64,000 nt of DNA, from NCBI GenBank assembly GCA_021713415.1, contig JAKJJQ010000011.1, forward strand, positions 1 to 64,000. The letters run 5' to 3'. Source of the DNA: M0027 sp021713415. GTDB lineage: Bacteria > Pseudomonadota > Gammaproteobacteria > Francisellales > Francisellaceae. Below are positions 7,669 to 15,087 of the stretch, in pieces (position 1 is the stretch's first letter; each line of letters opens with the position of its first letter). The translations under genes and the position numbers were made by a program. The notes beneath the pieces were generated by a model, which made no database searches, had not been told where the DNA came from, and was given only the letters and a program-made list of their open reading frames with translations.

Positions 7669-8991
7669 TCAATTAATTGCACTAATAATTTTTTCATGCC
7701 AACTTGATTGAGTTTGATAAAGCTTATTTTCATTAATTGTTAATAATTCTCGATCTTTCATCAAACATTGACCGTTCACCCAAGTATCATTAACTTGATT
7801 CCTACTTGCAGCATAAACTACCTGGGAAATTGGATTATAAACCGGTAATGTTTCAGGGTAAGCTAGGTTAATACTAATACAATCAGCACGTTTACCAATT
7901 TCAAGTGAACCAATACTTTTATCTAACTTAAGTGCTTTCGCACCAGAGATTGTTGCCATTTCTAGTACAGTTTCTGCTGATAAATCTTCAGGATCTAAAT
8001 TTGCTACTTTAGCTAAAAAGGCTGCTGAACGCATTTCTGAAATCATATCAATATCATTATTACTAGCTGAGCCATCCGTGCCTAAAGCAACATTAATACC
8101 TTGATCGATTAGTTTTTGTACAGGCGAAATGCCACTAGATAATTTCATATTTGACTCTGGACAATGTACGACATTGACAGCATGTTTAGCTAATAAATCA
8201 ATTTCTTCATTATCTAATGCTGTCATATGCACTGCAATAAACTGATCACTTAGCCAACCTTTTGATGCGTAGTGTTTTACTGGGCTTTGACCATAAGTTT
8301 GGATAAACTCATCAATCTCTTTTTGTGTTTCATGTAAATGAATATGTATTGGTAAATCATATTCATTGGATAATAAATGAACTCTCTGCATGATTTGGTC
8401 ATCAACGCCATAAGGAGAATGTGGGCCAATTGCAACAGATAGTAAATCATTATCATTTAATAAATTAATCAATATCTCTTGATGATTAAAACATTCATCA
8501 GCACTTGTTGCCCATGGTGTTTGAAAATGATAAATACAATGTGCCAAACGTCCTCTAACACCTGCTTTCGTACAAGCTTTTGCCACTTCATCCATATGGA
8601 AATAATGATCATTAACACAGGTTACACCACCACGAATACATTCAGCTAATGCATGTAATGTTGCATCATAAACATACTCAGCAGAAATGGTTTTTCTCTC
8701 TGCTGGCCAAATATAATCACTCAACCAAGTTTGTAATGCGACATCATCTTTAAGGCCTCTATAATAGCTCATTGCAAGATGCGTGTGTGCATTGACTAGC
8801 CCTGGCATTAATACATGATCATTACGATTAAAAACTTCCGTTGCTAGATATGCTTTTGCTGCTTCAGCTTGAGGCAATAAATCAATAATTACACCATTAC
8901 TAATTACGAGTGCATAATTTTCTAATACTTCATTTTCAGGTCTAATTGGTAAAACCCAACGGGCATTGATAATTGAATCTACAGGTTTCAT
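7669..8991 (-). CDS. mtaD-like: TRZ/ATZ-family amidohydrolase, probable MTA/SAH deaminase
   Basis: A 440-residue metal-dependent deaminase of the amidohydrolase superfamily. Metal-binding and catalytic motifs are AHTH (68-71), HLHET (218-222), the late His in HMTALD, and GTDG (Asp306). GPHSPYGV and HCPESNMKL are typical of 5-methylthioadenosine/S-adenosylhomocysteine deaminases, and these substrates are likely but not proven. I chose the ATG at 8991 because family members begin with a short leader before INARWVLP; the frame is open to an ATG at 9006 and a TTG at 9018. No operon partner is evident. Confidence 0.88.
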   Translation of the reverse strand: MKPVDSIINARWVLPIRPENEVLENYALVISNGVIIDLLPQAEAAKAYLATEVFNRNDHVLMPGLVNAHTHLAMSYYRGLKDDVALQTWLSDYIWPAERKTISAEYVYDATLHALAECIRGGVTCVNDHYFHMDEVAKACTKAGVRGRLAHCIYHFQTPWATSADECFNHQEILINLLNDNDLLSVAIGPHSPYGVDDQIMQRVHLLSNEYDLPIHIHLHETQKEIDEFIQTYGQSPVKHYASKGWLSDQFIAVHMTALDNEEIDLLAKHAVNVVHCPESNMKLSSGISPVQKLIDQGINVALGTDGSASNNDIDMISEMRSAAFLAKVANLDPEDLSAETVLEMATISGAKALKLDKSIGSLEIGKRADCISINLAYPETLPVYNPISQVVYAASRNQVNDTWVNGQCLMKDRELLTINENKLYQTQSSWHEKIISAIN

Positions 8992-9073
8992 AACTTCACT
9001 TAACATTAACAAAATCAATTAGCTATCAATTTAACTGAAATTGTTAATGCGTCAAGTTTTATGTTTGAATAAA

Positions 9074-9655
9074 TTATTTAACAACAAATTTAGCCATTTC
9101 ACCTTTTGCTCGATATTGGTGATATTTAGTAAAGTTTTTCTGATCGTTGCCACCATAAGCTAAAATCACAGACATATTCTCACCTTTTGGATTCGTCGTT
9201 GTAAAATCCTTACCATATTTTGTATCTTTTGGTTTTAAAGGTATGGTGAATTGAATGGTTGTCCAACCATCTTTATACTCCCCTGAAATTAATTTAACTT
9301 CACTTGTAGCACCTAATTTTGATAGTGATTTATGTCGCCATTTACTTACACCGTATTCATTTGAAATAACAGCTTTATTATCTTTATTAATATATCCCAT
9401 AATAATATCAGCATCTTTCATATCATCTGTTGCACCAAAACCAACAGCAACCCAACCTGAAGTTTTTGCAGATAGCGTTATCAATAACTCATTTGGATTT
9501 GATGCTTTTTGATAGGTAAAATAAATATTCTCAGCAGAAACTTTGCATACATTACCACCATTTTGGCAATTAGTTGTTGCATTTGCTGCAAATAAATAAC
9601 TACAACCACTTAAAAAAATAACGAGTAAAAAGCTAAATATTTTTAGTTGTTTCAT
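9074..9655 (-). CDS. DOMON-domain lipoprotein
   Basis: A 193-residue exported protein. The lipobox LSGC (Cys18 of MKQLKIFSFLLVIFLSGC) predicts lipid anchoring. The mature part is a DOMON-type beta-sandwich, recognised by SGWVAVGFGATDDMKDADIIMGYI, the W-VA-GFG...M-ADI-GY signature. DOMON domains bind haem or sugars and often serve in electron transfer; the ligand here is unknown. The ATG at 9655 gives the lipobox at the correct position and has GGGATAAG upstream. The longer frame to 9745 overlaps the neighbour and would bury the signal peptide. Confidence 0.82.
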   Translation of the reverse strand: MKQLKIFSFLLVIFLSGCSYLFAANATTNCQNGGNVCKVSAENIYFTYQKASNPNELLITLSAKTSGWVAVGFGATDDMKDADIIMGYINKDNKAVISNEYGVSKWRHKSLSKLGATSEVKLISGEYKDGWTTIQFTIPLKPKDTKYGKDFTTTNPKGENMSVILAYGGNDQKNFTKYHQYRAKGEMAKFVVK

Positions 9656-9665
9656 TGTATTTTTC

Positions 9666-10007
9666 TTATCCCTTAGGTTTTGTTTCATAAACACTTTTTG
9701 CTTTAACCGAACTTTTACCCGGTGGCTCATCCCACCAGCCTTCAAGTTTCCATTTTGCTATAATAATCTGTTTTACTGCATCACGTAAATGAACTTCTTT
9801 GATTAAATACCATGCATCTGCTAGGTTACCTCCTCTTAATACTTCATCTACTGAATGGATATGATTATGTTTGGCTATATCTGCAACTGTATGCTTAAGC
9901 CAACTTAATGCTTGTTGCTTTACTTGTGCTTCATCCGCTGACGCCTCTGGCGCAATAACTTCTTCTGTTTGCTGAGTTTCTTTTGTCTGTTCATCTTCAT
10001 CTGCCAT
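9666..10007 (-). CDS. Hypothetical protein with acidic N-terminus, 113 aa
   Basis: A cytosolic protein without membrane segments. The first 30 residues are Glu/Gln/Thr-rich and probably disordered. The rest (31-113) is a compact helical region with conserved-looking Trp residues (LSWLKH, DAWYLIKEVHL, AKWKLEGWWDEPPG). A strong AGGAGAT site precedes the ATG. It lies 10 nt upstream of the DOMON lipoprotein start, so the two are very likely co-transcribed. I do not recognise the family. Confidence 0.7.
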   Translation of the reverse strand: MADEDEQTKETQQTEEVIAPEASADEAQVKQQALSWLKHTVADIAKHNHIHSVDEVLRGGNLADAWYLIKEVHLRDAVKQIIIAKWKLEGWWDEPPGKSSVKAKSVYETKPKG

Positions 10008-10145
10008 AGTTCATCTCCTGATGTTCCCATCATTGACTATTAAACTATAGTTTGACTTAATCGACATTGCAATTTAATCATCGCTTTGATAATTAGCTTC
10101 AGTTACAATAAAATCCAATAAAAAAGATCAAAAGGTTTAATATCA

Positions 10146-10523
10146 ATGCAGATTAGTTTAGATACGCCTGATACTGAGATTTATGTCAGATCTTATAAAC
10201 CCACCGAGTATATCCAACTAAACCAACAGCAATATGAAAAATCATTAATTATTTCATCTAAATGTATTTTATCATCTAAAAATTTACCACAATCATTTAC
10301 TGAGTTAAGCATTAAAGATATTGAACAATTTTTATCTTTTGATGCTGATATTTATTTATTAGGTACAGGACCTAGCCACCAAATTCCAAATCAAGATTTA
10401 TTAAAACTTGCCGCAAAGCAAAATAAAACACTTGATTTTATGGATACAAATGCTGCCTGTCGTACATTTAATGTATTAGCATCAGAGTATCGTAATGTGA
10501 TTGCATTTTTATGCCTAAAATAA
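10146..10523 (+). CDS. Mth938-domain (DUF498) protein
   Basis: A 125-residue protein of the Mth938/NDUFAF3-like fold. Diagnostic blocks are YLLGTGPSHQIPNQDLL (about 76-92) and LDFMDTNAACRTFNVLASEYRNV (about 100-122), matching LLLGTG...P and VMDT-AACRTYN-L of the family. Bacterial members are small, single-domain proteins of uncertain function; the eukaryotic relative is a complex I assembly factor. The gene stands alone, divergent from the acidic small gene, with AAAGG before the ATG. Confidence 0.85.
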   Translation: MQISLDTPDTEIYVRSYKPTEYIQLNQQQYEKSLIISSKCILSSKNLPQSFTELSIKDIEQFLSFDADIYLLGTGPSHQIPNQDLLKLAAKQNKTLDFMDTNAACRTFNVLASEYRNVIAFLCLK

Positions 10524-10568
10524 ATATAAAATTTGCTGCAAATTAATTGATATCTCATTAGGTATTAT

Positions 10569-10600
10569 TTTAAATATTTATATTGATAAAAATATTTAAA
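10569..10600 (+). promoter_or_regulatory. 11-bp inverted repeat abutting the RBS of the next gene
   Basis: TTTAAATATTT (10569-10579) is perfectly complementary to AAATATTTAAA (10590-10600) with a 10-nt loop. The 3' arm runs into the AAAGG Shine-Dalgarno sequence (10598-10602) of the gene at 10611, so a folded mRNA would partly occlude it. The stem is all A-T and weak, which could make it temperature sensitive, but AT-rich DNA produces such repeats by chance. Confidence 0.3.
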
Positions 10601-10610
10601 GGTATCTCTT

Positions 10611-10970
10611 ATGCCAAAAAATTCAATAAAAGAAATAGTAAATAATTTTTTAAAATACTGTGAGACAGAAGCAGGTGATGCTTTAACTGGTGAAACCGTA
10701 ATCTACTTCGAAAATATTTATCATAATATCCCGCCAGCTGCAGCAGAAATTGTTCATAAAATAAACTGGCATGATTATGAAAAAAATGATTTAGAATTTA
10801 AAACCATGCTTTGTAATGAACTGCATAAATATAATGAAACAATTTCAGCACAAATTTATGACTTTTTTGGAATTAATAAGCCATTCCAAAAAATTTGCAG
10901 TAATCCTGAGCCATTATTTGGTATTGAAGGGCCTCTTATTAAAGTAGCTAAGAGTCATAGTCCAAAGTAA
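10611..10970 (+). CDS. Hypothetical protein, 119 aa
   Basis: A small soluble protein I do not recognise. It is mainly helical in appearance (KEIVNNFLKYCETEAG, AAAEIVHKINWHDY, ELHKYNETISAQIYDFF) with four Cys and no signal peptide. AAAGG lies at proper spacing from the ATG. It opens a stretch of orphan genes that extends to 21 kb. Confidence 0.6.
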   Translation: MPKNSIKEIVNNFLKYCETEAGDALTGETVIYFENIYHNIPPAAAEIVHKINWHDYEKNDLEFKTMLCNELHKYNETISAQIYDFFGINKPFQKICSNPEPLFGIEGPLIKVAKSHSPK

Positions 10971-11018
10971 GTTCAAATAAGCATTCTTATTATTAAAAGT
11001 CATCAAAAATAAAAAAAT

Positions 11019-11048
11019 TTGCACAAAATAAATTCTATCTACTATATT
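11019..11048 (+). promoter_or_regulatory. Candidate sigma-70-type promoter for the 100-aa orphan
   Basis: TTGCAC (11019-11024) and TATATT (11043-11048) are separated by 18 bp and lie 32 bp before the ATG at 11080. Both hexamers match four or more consensus positions. The AT-rich background lowers the weight of the match. Confidence 0.35.
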
Positions 11049-11079
11049 AAAAGTTACCTGATCAAAAAAGGGGGTTGCT

Positions 11080-11382
11080 ATGAAATACTATAAATTAACA
11101 CCAAGAGATGAAATCTTAGATAATGAATTGTGGAAAGCGAATAGTACACATTACGAGCCAGCATTGATTCAAGCAACAAATGAAGATGAAGCGCGAGAAA
11201 TTGCTGAAATGTATTATGGTATTTGTTATGGAACATCATTAAGGACAAGTGGGCTTTGGTTAGATGATGATTATGTTGAAGCAATTGAAATTAATGATTA
11301 TCAATTTAAGCTTTTAAGTAAAGAATTTAAAGTGCTTAGACAAGAACCAATTACCAGTATTACAAGTCAGAGTTATCATTAA
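11080..11382 (+). CDS. Small acidic orphan, paralogue of the gene at 13032
   Basis: A 100-residue acidic cytosolic protein. Three blocks recur in order in the 76-residue protein at 13032-13262: KLTPRDE versus KLTILDL, IQATNEDEAREIAEMYYGIC versus VQASSEEEARKLAAKEHQFC, and LWLDDDYVEAIEID versus VWLSDELSKCEKYD. The A-S/T-x-E-EAR pattern suggests a small alpha/beta domain. Function is unknown. The ATG is preceded by the leader GGGGGTTGCT (11069-11079), shared with several other unknown genes in the window. Confidence 0.65.
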   Translation: MKYYKLTPRDEILDNELWKANSTHYEPALIQATNEDEAREIAEMYYGICYGTSLRTSGLWLDDDYVEAIEINDYQFKLLSKEFKVLRQEPITSITSQSYH

Positions 11383-11430
11383 ATGATCAACTCTGATAGT
11401 TAATATATCAGTTAAGACTTAACCTGACAC

Positions 11431-12705
11431 CTATAATAAACTACAAGAAGTTAATTTTTTATGCTGCTTTGCTCGACCAGAATTCATCATTAATAATGGC
11501 GCTTCTTTTTCTTCGATTTTTAGCTGCATAAATGCTGTGTTAACCTCATTTCCACCATTTTGAGAACTTAAAATAATGTCACATTCACTTGGCTTATCTA
11601 ACAATAATTTTACATTTTCAGATGAATCTAAATTTAAATTTCGTAAGATTTCAAGATTATTTAAAAAACTTTCAGATTCAGCTGCTGTTGATAAATAAGA
11701 GAAGCCCTTAATTTTATAGTATTGCATAATTTTTTGAATGCCTGTACAACTTTTTTGGTTTATCTCATCTTTTATATCATCTCTATTAGACATACTTTGA
11801 TTACAGATAAATTTTTCATTAGCAGCTCTATGATCGTTATCAGTTAAACAAAACTGATTTAAATTATCACAAGGCATTCCATTACTTTCAATAACTCTAG
11901 CAATATCTTTGAAAAAATCTGATCGTTGTCTATAACGTTCTGGATGCTTACTTTTTCTTGTCTCTGTATAACTTCTAATTGCATCAATTGTATTATATGT
12001 TTTTAAATAGCCAACTGAAATACTTTGCCCATCTTGATCGCTTTTATGATTACAAGTTGTTTCTGAGGTATCTATAATTTGTTTGTATACTTCGAAATGC
12101 TCTATTTCATCTGTCTCTGGGTCATATAAAACAATACCTCTTCTAAAAATACCTGGTTTGTTACAATTTAGAAAATTATACTTTTCATTAAAGGAATTAA
12201 TTTCATTTTCATTGTCTTTTGTTAGCATCACTTGTTCTTCAATAGAAATCGGTTTACCTTCAGCTAGATGTTGATTTATTTTTTCAACAATAGCATCAAA
12301 GTCCATATCTTTAGTAAATGTATTTCCAGTGCCTTCTACACCATCAGTCTTAATCACTACTTTATTATTATATTTTTCTAAAAACGCTCTTATTGTTTCT
12401 TTTTCATCATGACTTAAGGGTGCTTTAGAGGTTCTATCTATAATCATAAAGTCAGGATTATATTTAGCAGTTTCCTGAAAGCTTTGTAACAAATATCTTT
12501 GATCTGTTTTACAATTAATTCGTCTTGGATTAATACTACCTAGTGGCGATGGTAAAGATTGATAAAATCTAGCTGTAATTATGCCATTATCTAACTCATT
12601 TTCAATTGTTTTAAACAAATTAGAATCTAATAGATTCTGGATTTCATAAATTCTAAAGTCACCATTATCATTTGTAGTATAATCAACAATAAAAGCTCTT
12701 TTCAT
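11431..12705 (-). CDS. Candidate effector, 424 aa, with C-terminal CaaX-like box
   Basis: I do not recognise this family by name. The N-terminal half has features of an ATP-grasp-like fold: DFMIIDRTSKAPLS, then VVIKTDGVEGTGNTF (Lys and Gly-rich loop), ISIEEQV (acidic adenine-contact type motif) and FRRGIVLYDPETDEIEHFEVY. The C-terminal half is hydrophilic and helical. The last residues are KQHKKLTSCSLL: a basic patch followed by Cys-Ser-Leu-Leu, which fits a eukaryotic CaaX box with X=Leu, the geranylgeranyltransferase I type. Some Legionella effectors use such boxes to reach host membranes. Start context is GGGGTTGCAGTT-ATG. It is flanked on both sides by small paralogous genes. The effector role is an inference. 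Confidence 0.6.
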   Translation of the reverse strand: MKRAFIVDYTTNDNGDFRIYEIQNLLDSNLFKTIENELDNGIITARFYQSLPSPLGSINPRRINCKTDQRYLLQSFQETAKYNPDFMIIDRTSKAPLSHDEKETIRAFLEKYNNKVVIKTDGVEGTGNTFTKDMDFDAIVEKINQHLAEGKPISIEEQVMLTKDNENEINSFNEKYNFLNCNKPGIFRRGIVLYDPETDEIEHFEVYKQIIDTSETTCNHKSDQDGQSISVGYLKTYNTIDAIRSYTETRKSKHPERYRQRSDFFKDIARVIESNGMPCDNLNQFCLTDNDHRAANEKFICNQSMSNRDDIKDEINQKSCTGIQKIMQYYKIKGFSYLSTAAESESFLNNLEILRNLNLDSSENVKLLLDKPSECDIILSSQNGGNEVNTAFMQLKIEEKEAPLLMMNSGRAKQHKKLTSCSLL

Positions 12706-12826
12706 AACTGCAACCCCATAAACTGATTAATAAGTCTGATTATATTATCAGCAAGCTTGTTAGATTATGTAAAGCAAAGGTCGAATCATTTGACCCTAAA
12801 GCGTTAGAATAATTGAAAATTAATGA

Positions 12827-12933
12827 CCGCTGGTATTTAACTTTTAGAAAAACTACTGTCCAAAAGTCTCAAAATTTGAAAGTGAAATAACAACAACAAA
12901 CAACAGAAAAGCTTTCAAACTCTGTACCAGCGG
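12827..12933. repeat. Nested inverted repeats in a 326-bp gene-free gap
   Basis: CCGCTGGTA (12827-12835) is exactly complementary to TACCAGCGG (12925-12933), 89 bp apart. Inside lie TTTGAAAG (12875-12882) and CTTTCAAA (12912-12919), also complementary. The outer arms are GC-rich against an AT-rich background. The gap between the genes at 12705 and 13032 has no open frame of note. A structured RNA or a decayed miniature element are both possible; no target duplication is visible. Confidence 0.45.
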
Positions 12934-13031
12934 ATAGAACAATCAGCAAAGCTTGATTATATCTACTTTTCTAAGCCTAGTAGAAGGTGTATATATTTGC
13001 GAGTTTAAATGATTTAGATAATACTAAGAAA

Positions 13032-13262
13032 TCAAGCATCGTATTTTTCACATTTTGATAATTCATCAGAAAGCCATACTTCAGCTGGTATGATTATATC
13101 ATCATGCCTATGAATACTATGCACACAAAACTGATGCTCTTTTGCTGCTAATTTCCTTGCCTCCTCTTCACTACTTGCTTGTACTTTACATATTTTATCA
13201 GCATCATTTACGAGTCTTTCAATAACTTCAAGATCAAGAATTGTTAGCTTCCAATCAAGCAT
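13032..13262 (-). CDS. Small acidic orphan, paralogue of the gene at 11080
   Basis: A 76-residue soluble protein (MLDWKLTILDLEVIER...) that shares three ordered blocks with the 100-residue product at 11080-11382, including the VQASSEEEARKLAA helix and VWLSDEL near the C-terminus. It lacks the GGGGTTGCA leader of its paralogue; GGTTATAAAT precedes its ATG. With its paralogue it brackets the CaaX-ended gene. Function is unknown. Confidence 0.6.
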   Translation of the reverse strand: MLDWKLTILDLEVIERLVNDADKICKVQASSEEEARKLAAKEHQFCVHSIHRHDDIIIPAEVWLSDELSKCEKYDA

Positions 13263-13377
13263 ATTTATAACCTATATTTTTGTTTAACGTGTTATTTTTT
13301 AGTTTAGCTAAAACTTAAATTTTCTCTAGCTACAACAAAATCAATTAAATGAGACATGTTAAAAAATTATCGTTAAA

Positions 13378-13419
13378 CAATAATTAATTATTGACTTAGG
13401 ATAATTAAATTACTATATT
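13378..13419 (+). promoter_or_regulatory. Promoter with overlapping palindromic operator for DUF2975-HTH operon
   Basis: TTGACT (13391-13396), a 17-bp spacer and TATATT (13414-13419) form a near-consensus sigma-70 promoter 35 bp before the ATG at 13454. The perfect 16-bp palindrome CAATAATTAATTATTG (13378-13393) overlaps the first bases of the -35 box. This is the expected place for a repressor site, and the operon encodes a Cro/C1-type HTH protein, so autoregulation is likely. Confidence 0.55.
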
Positions 13420-13453
13420 GATTTTGTTTACTGAATAATTTAGGAGATAAAAT

Positions 13454-13993
13454 ATGATAAATATAACAACAACAAGCTATCGATATAGGATTATTTTTCA
13501 GGCTCTTTATTACATAACTGTTATTGGTTTTATTCTTTTTTGGCTAACCTATCAAACACCTTATGACATCTTTAGCCCATTTGGAATTGCTACTGAATTA
13601 TCTAATCTAGCTCAATCCCCTTTAACTCCATTGACTAGATTTTTAGCTTTTTTTGTCTCAATGATTCCCTGTTTGATTATACTTTATGGTCTTTATCAAC
13701 TGATTAAGCTTTTTAAAAATTATGAAAAAGGTGATGTGTTTAGTATCAAAAATGTCCTATGTTATAGAAAACTATGTTATACACTATTTGCATGGGTTAT
13801 CGGAGGCCTGATCTATGATCCATTAATGTCACTGGTATTAACCTTTAATAACCCACCAGGTCATAGAGTAATTTCCATAAGCTTTGGCAGCTCAGATATC
13901 GTTGCATTAATTGCCGGTGCTATTGTATTAATCATTGCACATATAATGTATCAAGCTCATCAAATATCAAATGAAAATCAGTTAACAATCTAA
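13454..13993 (+). CDS. DUF2975 membrane protein (YoaS-like)
   Basis: A 179-residue inner-membrane protein with four hydrophobic segments (about 11-30, 60-83, 108-128, 148-168). The block LYQLIKLFKNYEKGDVFSIKNVLCYRKL (about 79-106) is the diagnostic F--Y-kGd-Fs--n---lr-l motif of DUF2975. These proteins are typically encoded next to a tiny Cro/C1 HTH protein, as here (12 nt downstream), as in the Bacillus yoaS-yozG type of pair. The biochemical role is unknown. AGGAGA gives a strong Shine-Dalgarno sequence. Confidence 0.8.
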   Translation: MINITTTSYRYRIIFQALYYITVIGFILFWLTYQTPYDIFSPFGIATELSNLAQSPLTPLTRFLAFFVSMIPCLIILYGLYQLIKLFKNYEKGDVFSIKNVLCYRKLCYTLFAWVIGGLIYDPLMSLVLTFNNPPGHRVISISFGSSDIVALIAGAIVLIIAHIMYQAHQISNENQLTI

Positions 13994-14005
13994 AGGATTA
14001 GATAC

Positions 14006-14218
14006 ATGATAGAAGTAAACTTAAATGTTATGATGGCTAAAAGAAAAATTAAAGCCAAAGATTTAGCTGAAAAAATTGGAATTACTGAGCAAAATTTATC
14101 TATTTTAAAAAATGGTAAAGCTAAAGCCATTCGATTTTCTACTTTAGAGGCAATATGTGAACACTTAAACTGCCAACCTGGTGATATTCTTGTCTATACT
14201 TGCAATCAATCTCTATAA
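14006..14218 (+). CDS. Cro/C1-type HTH regulator (YozG-like), partner of DUF2975 protein
   Basis: A 70-residue single-domain DNA-binding protein. The HTH is plain: MMAKRKIKAKDLAEKIGITEQNLSILKNGKAKAIRFSTLEAICEHLNCQPGDIL, with helices 2 and 3 at KDLAEKIG and EQNLSILKNG. The GD-L ending is typical of the YozG/XRE-minimal family. AAAGGA lies before the ATG. It probably binds the palindrome upstream of the operon; that is an inference from position. Confidence 0.88.
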   Translation: MIEVNLNVMMAKRKIKAKDLAEKIGITEQNLSILKNGKAKAIRFSTLEAICEHLNCQPGDILVYTCNQSL

Positions 14219-14327
14219 GCCTTAGCTTAGAGCTTAGATCAATTGAAATTATAGGCACATAAAAGAGTACTACGACTGACTCTCAGCTAAAATAAATTAC
14301 GCACAACTAAAGCGATAAGGATAACTA

Positions 14328-14996
14328 ATGGAAATATGGTTAGATAGTGCAGATATACAATCTGCTATTCATTTTGAAAATATAGGGCTTATTGATGGGA
14401 TAACTACCAACCCTAAAATACTTTCAGATGCAAAAGAAGCACCATTAAGAACTTTACAAAGTCTCTTAGAGACTAGTAAAAACTCTATATGCGCTCAAGT
14501 ATTGGCGCAAAATGCTAGGGAAATCATAGTTCAAGCAAAAGAGCTTCAGAAGATATCAAAACGTATTATCGTTAAAATACCTGCAAATGAGCAAGGTTAT
14601 CTTGCAATGAAAGAACTTGTTGAAGAAGGCATACCTGTCCTTGCAACATCGGTATTTACAGCAAACCAAGTGTTAATGTCATGCAAACTCAATGTTGATT
14701 ATATCGCCCCCTACTTTAACCATATCAAATCAATTAATCCAAATTGGGAACAGGAAATTAAAAGAATGGTGATGATAACAAAAACCATAGACTGCAAGAG
14801 CAAGTTAATGATGGCAAGTATAAAGTCTATAGAAGATATCTATTTTAGTATTGATATAGGGGCGCAAAGTATTACTGCCCCTGGCAACGTTTTAGAGCAA
14901 TTGTTTAATACCCCTGAACAAATGTCTGAAGTATTAGATGAATTTCAATCTGCTTGGGGTACTGTCAAAGAGGATTTAATTTTTGCAAATGCTTAA
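14328..14996 (+). CDS. talC-like: Transaldolase / fructose-6-phosphate aldolase-like (TalC/FSA)
   Basis: A 222-residue class I aldolase of the small transaldolase subfamily. Family landmarks are LDSADIQSA at the N-terminus, GITTNPKIL (about 25-33), RIIVKIPANEQGY (Schiff-base Lys about 86), VLATSVFTANQVL and the C-terminal ITAPGNVLEQL. The size fits TalC/FSA rather than the 310-residue TalB. It could exchange dihydroxyacetone units in the pentose phosphate pathway or cleave fructose 6-phosphate. It stands alone among orphan genes, with GATAAGGAT as Shine-Dalgarno sequence. Confidence 0.88.
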   Translation: MEIWLDSADIQSAIHFENIGLIDGITTNPKILSDAKEAPLRTLQSLLETSKNSICAQVLAQNAREIIVQAKELQKISKRIIVKIPANEQGYLAMKELVEEGIPVLATSVFTANQVLMSCKLNVDYIAPYFNHIKSINPNWEQEIKRMVMITKTIDCKSKLMMASIKSIEDIYFSIDIGAQSITAPGNVLEQLFNTPEQMSEVLDEFQSAWGTVKEDLIFANA

Positions 14997-15087
14997 TAAA
15001 TCACCACTAACGAAAATATCTATAAACTTCTAATTTTTTACTAATCTTTTAAATAACTTCAACTAAATTTTTAAAAGAGAAATTATT

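Noticed and set aside
11368..11395. Imperfect hairpin at the stop codon of the 100-aa orphan (CAGAGTT/AACTCTG)
   Set aside because: The 7-bp outer stem is real, but no T-run follows on either strand within the expected distance, so I do not call a terminator.
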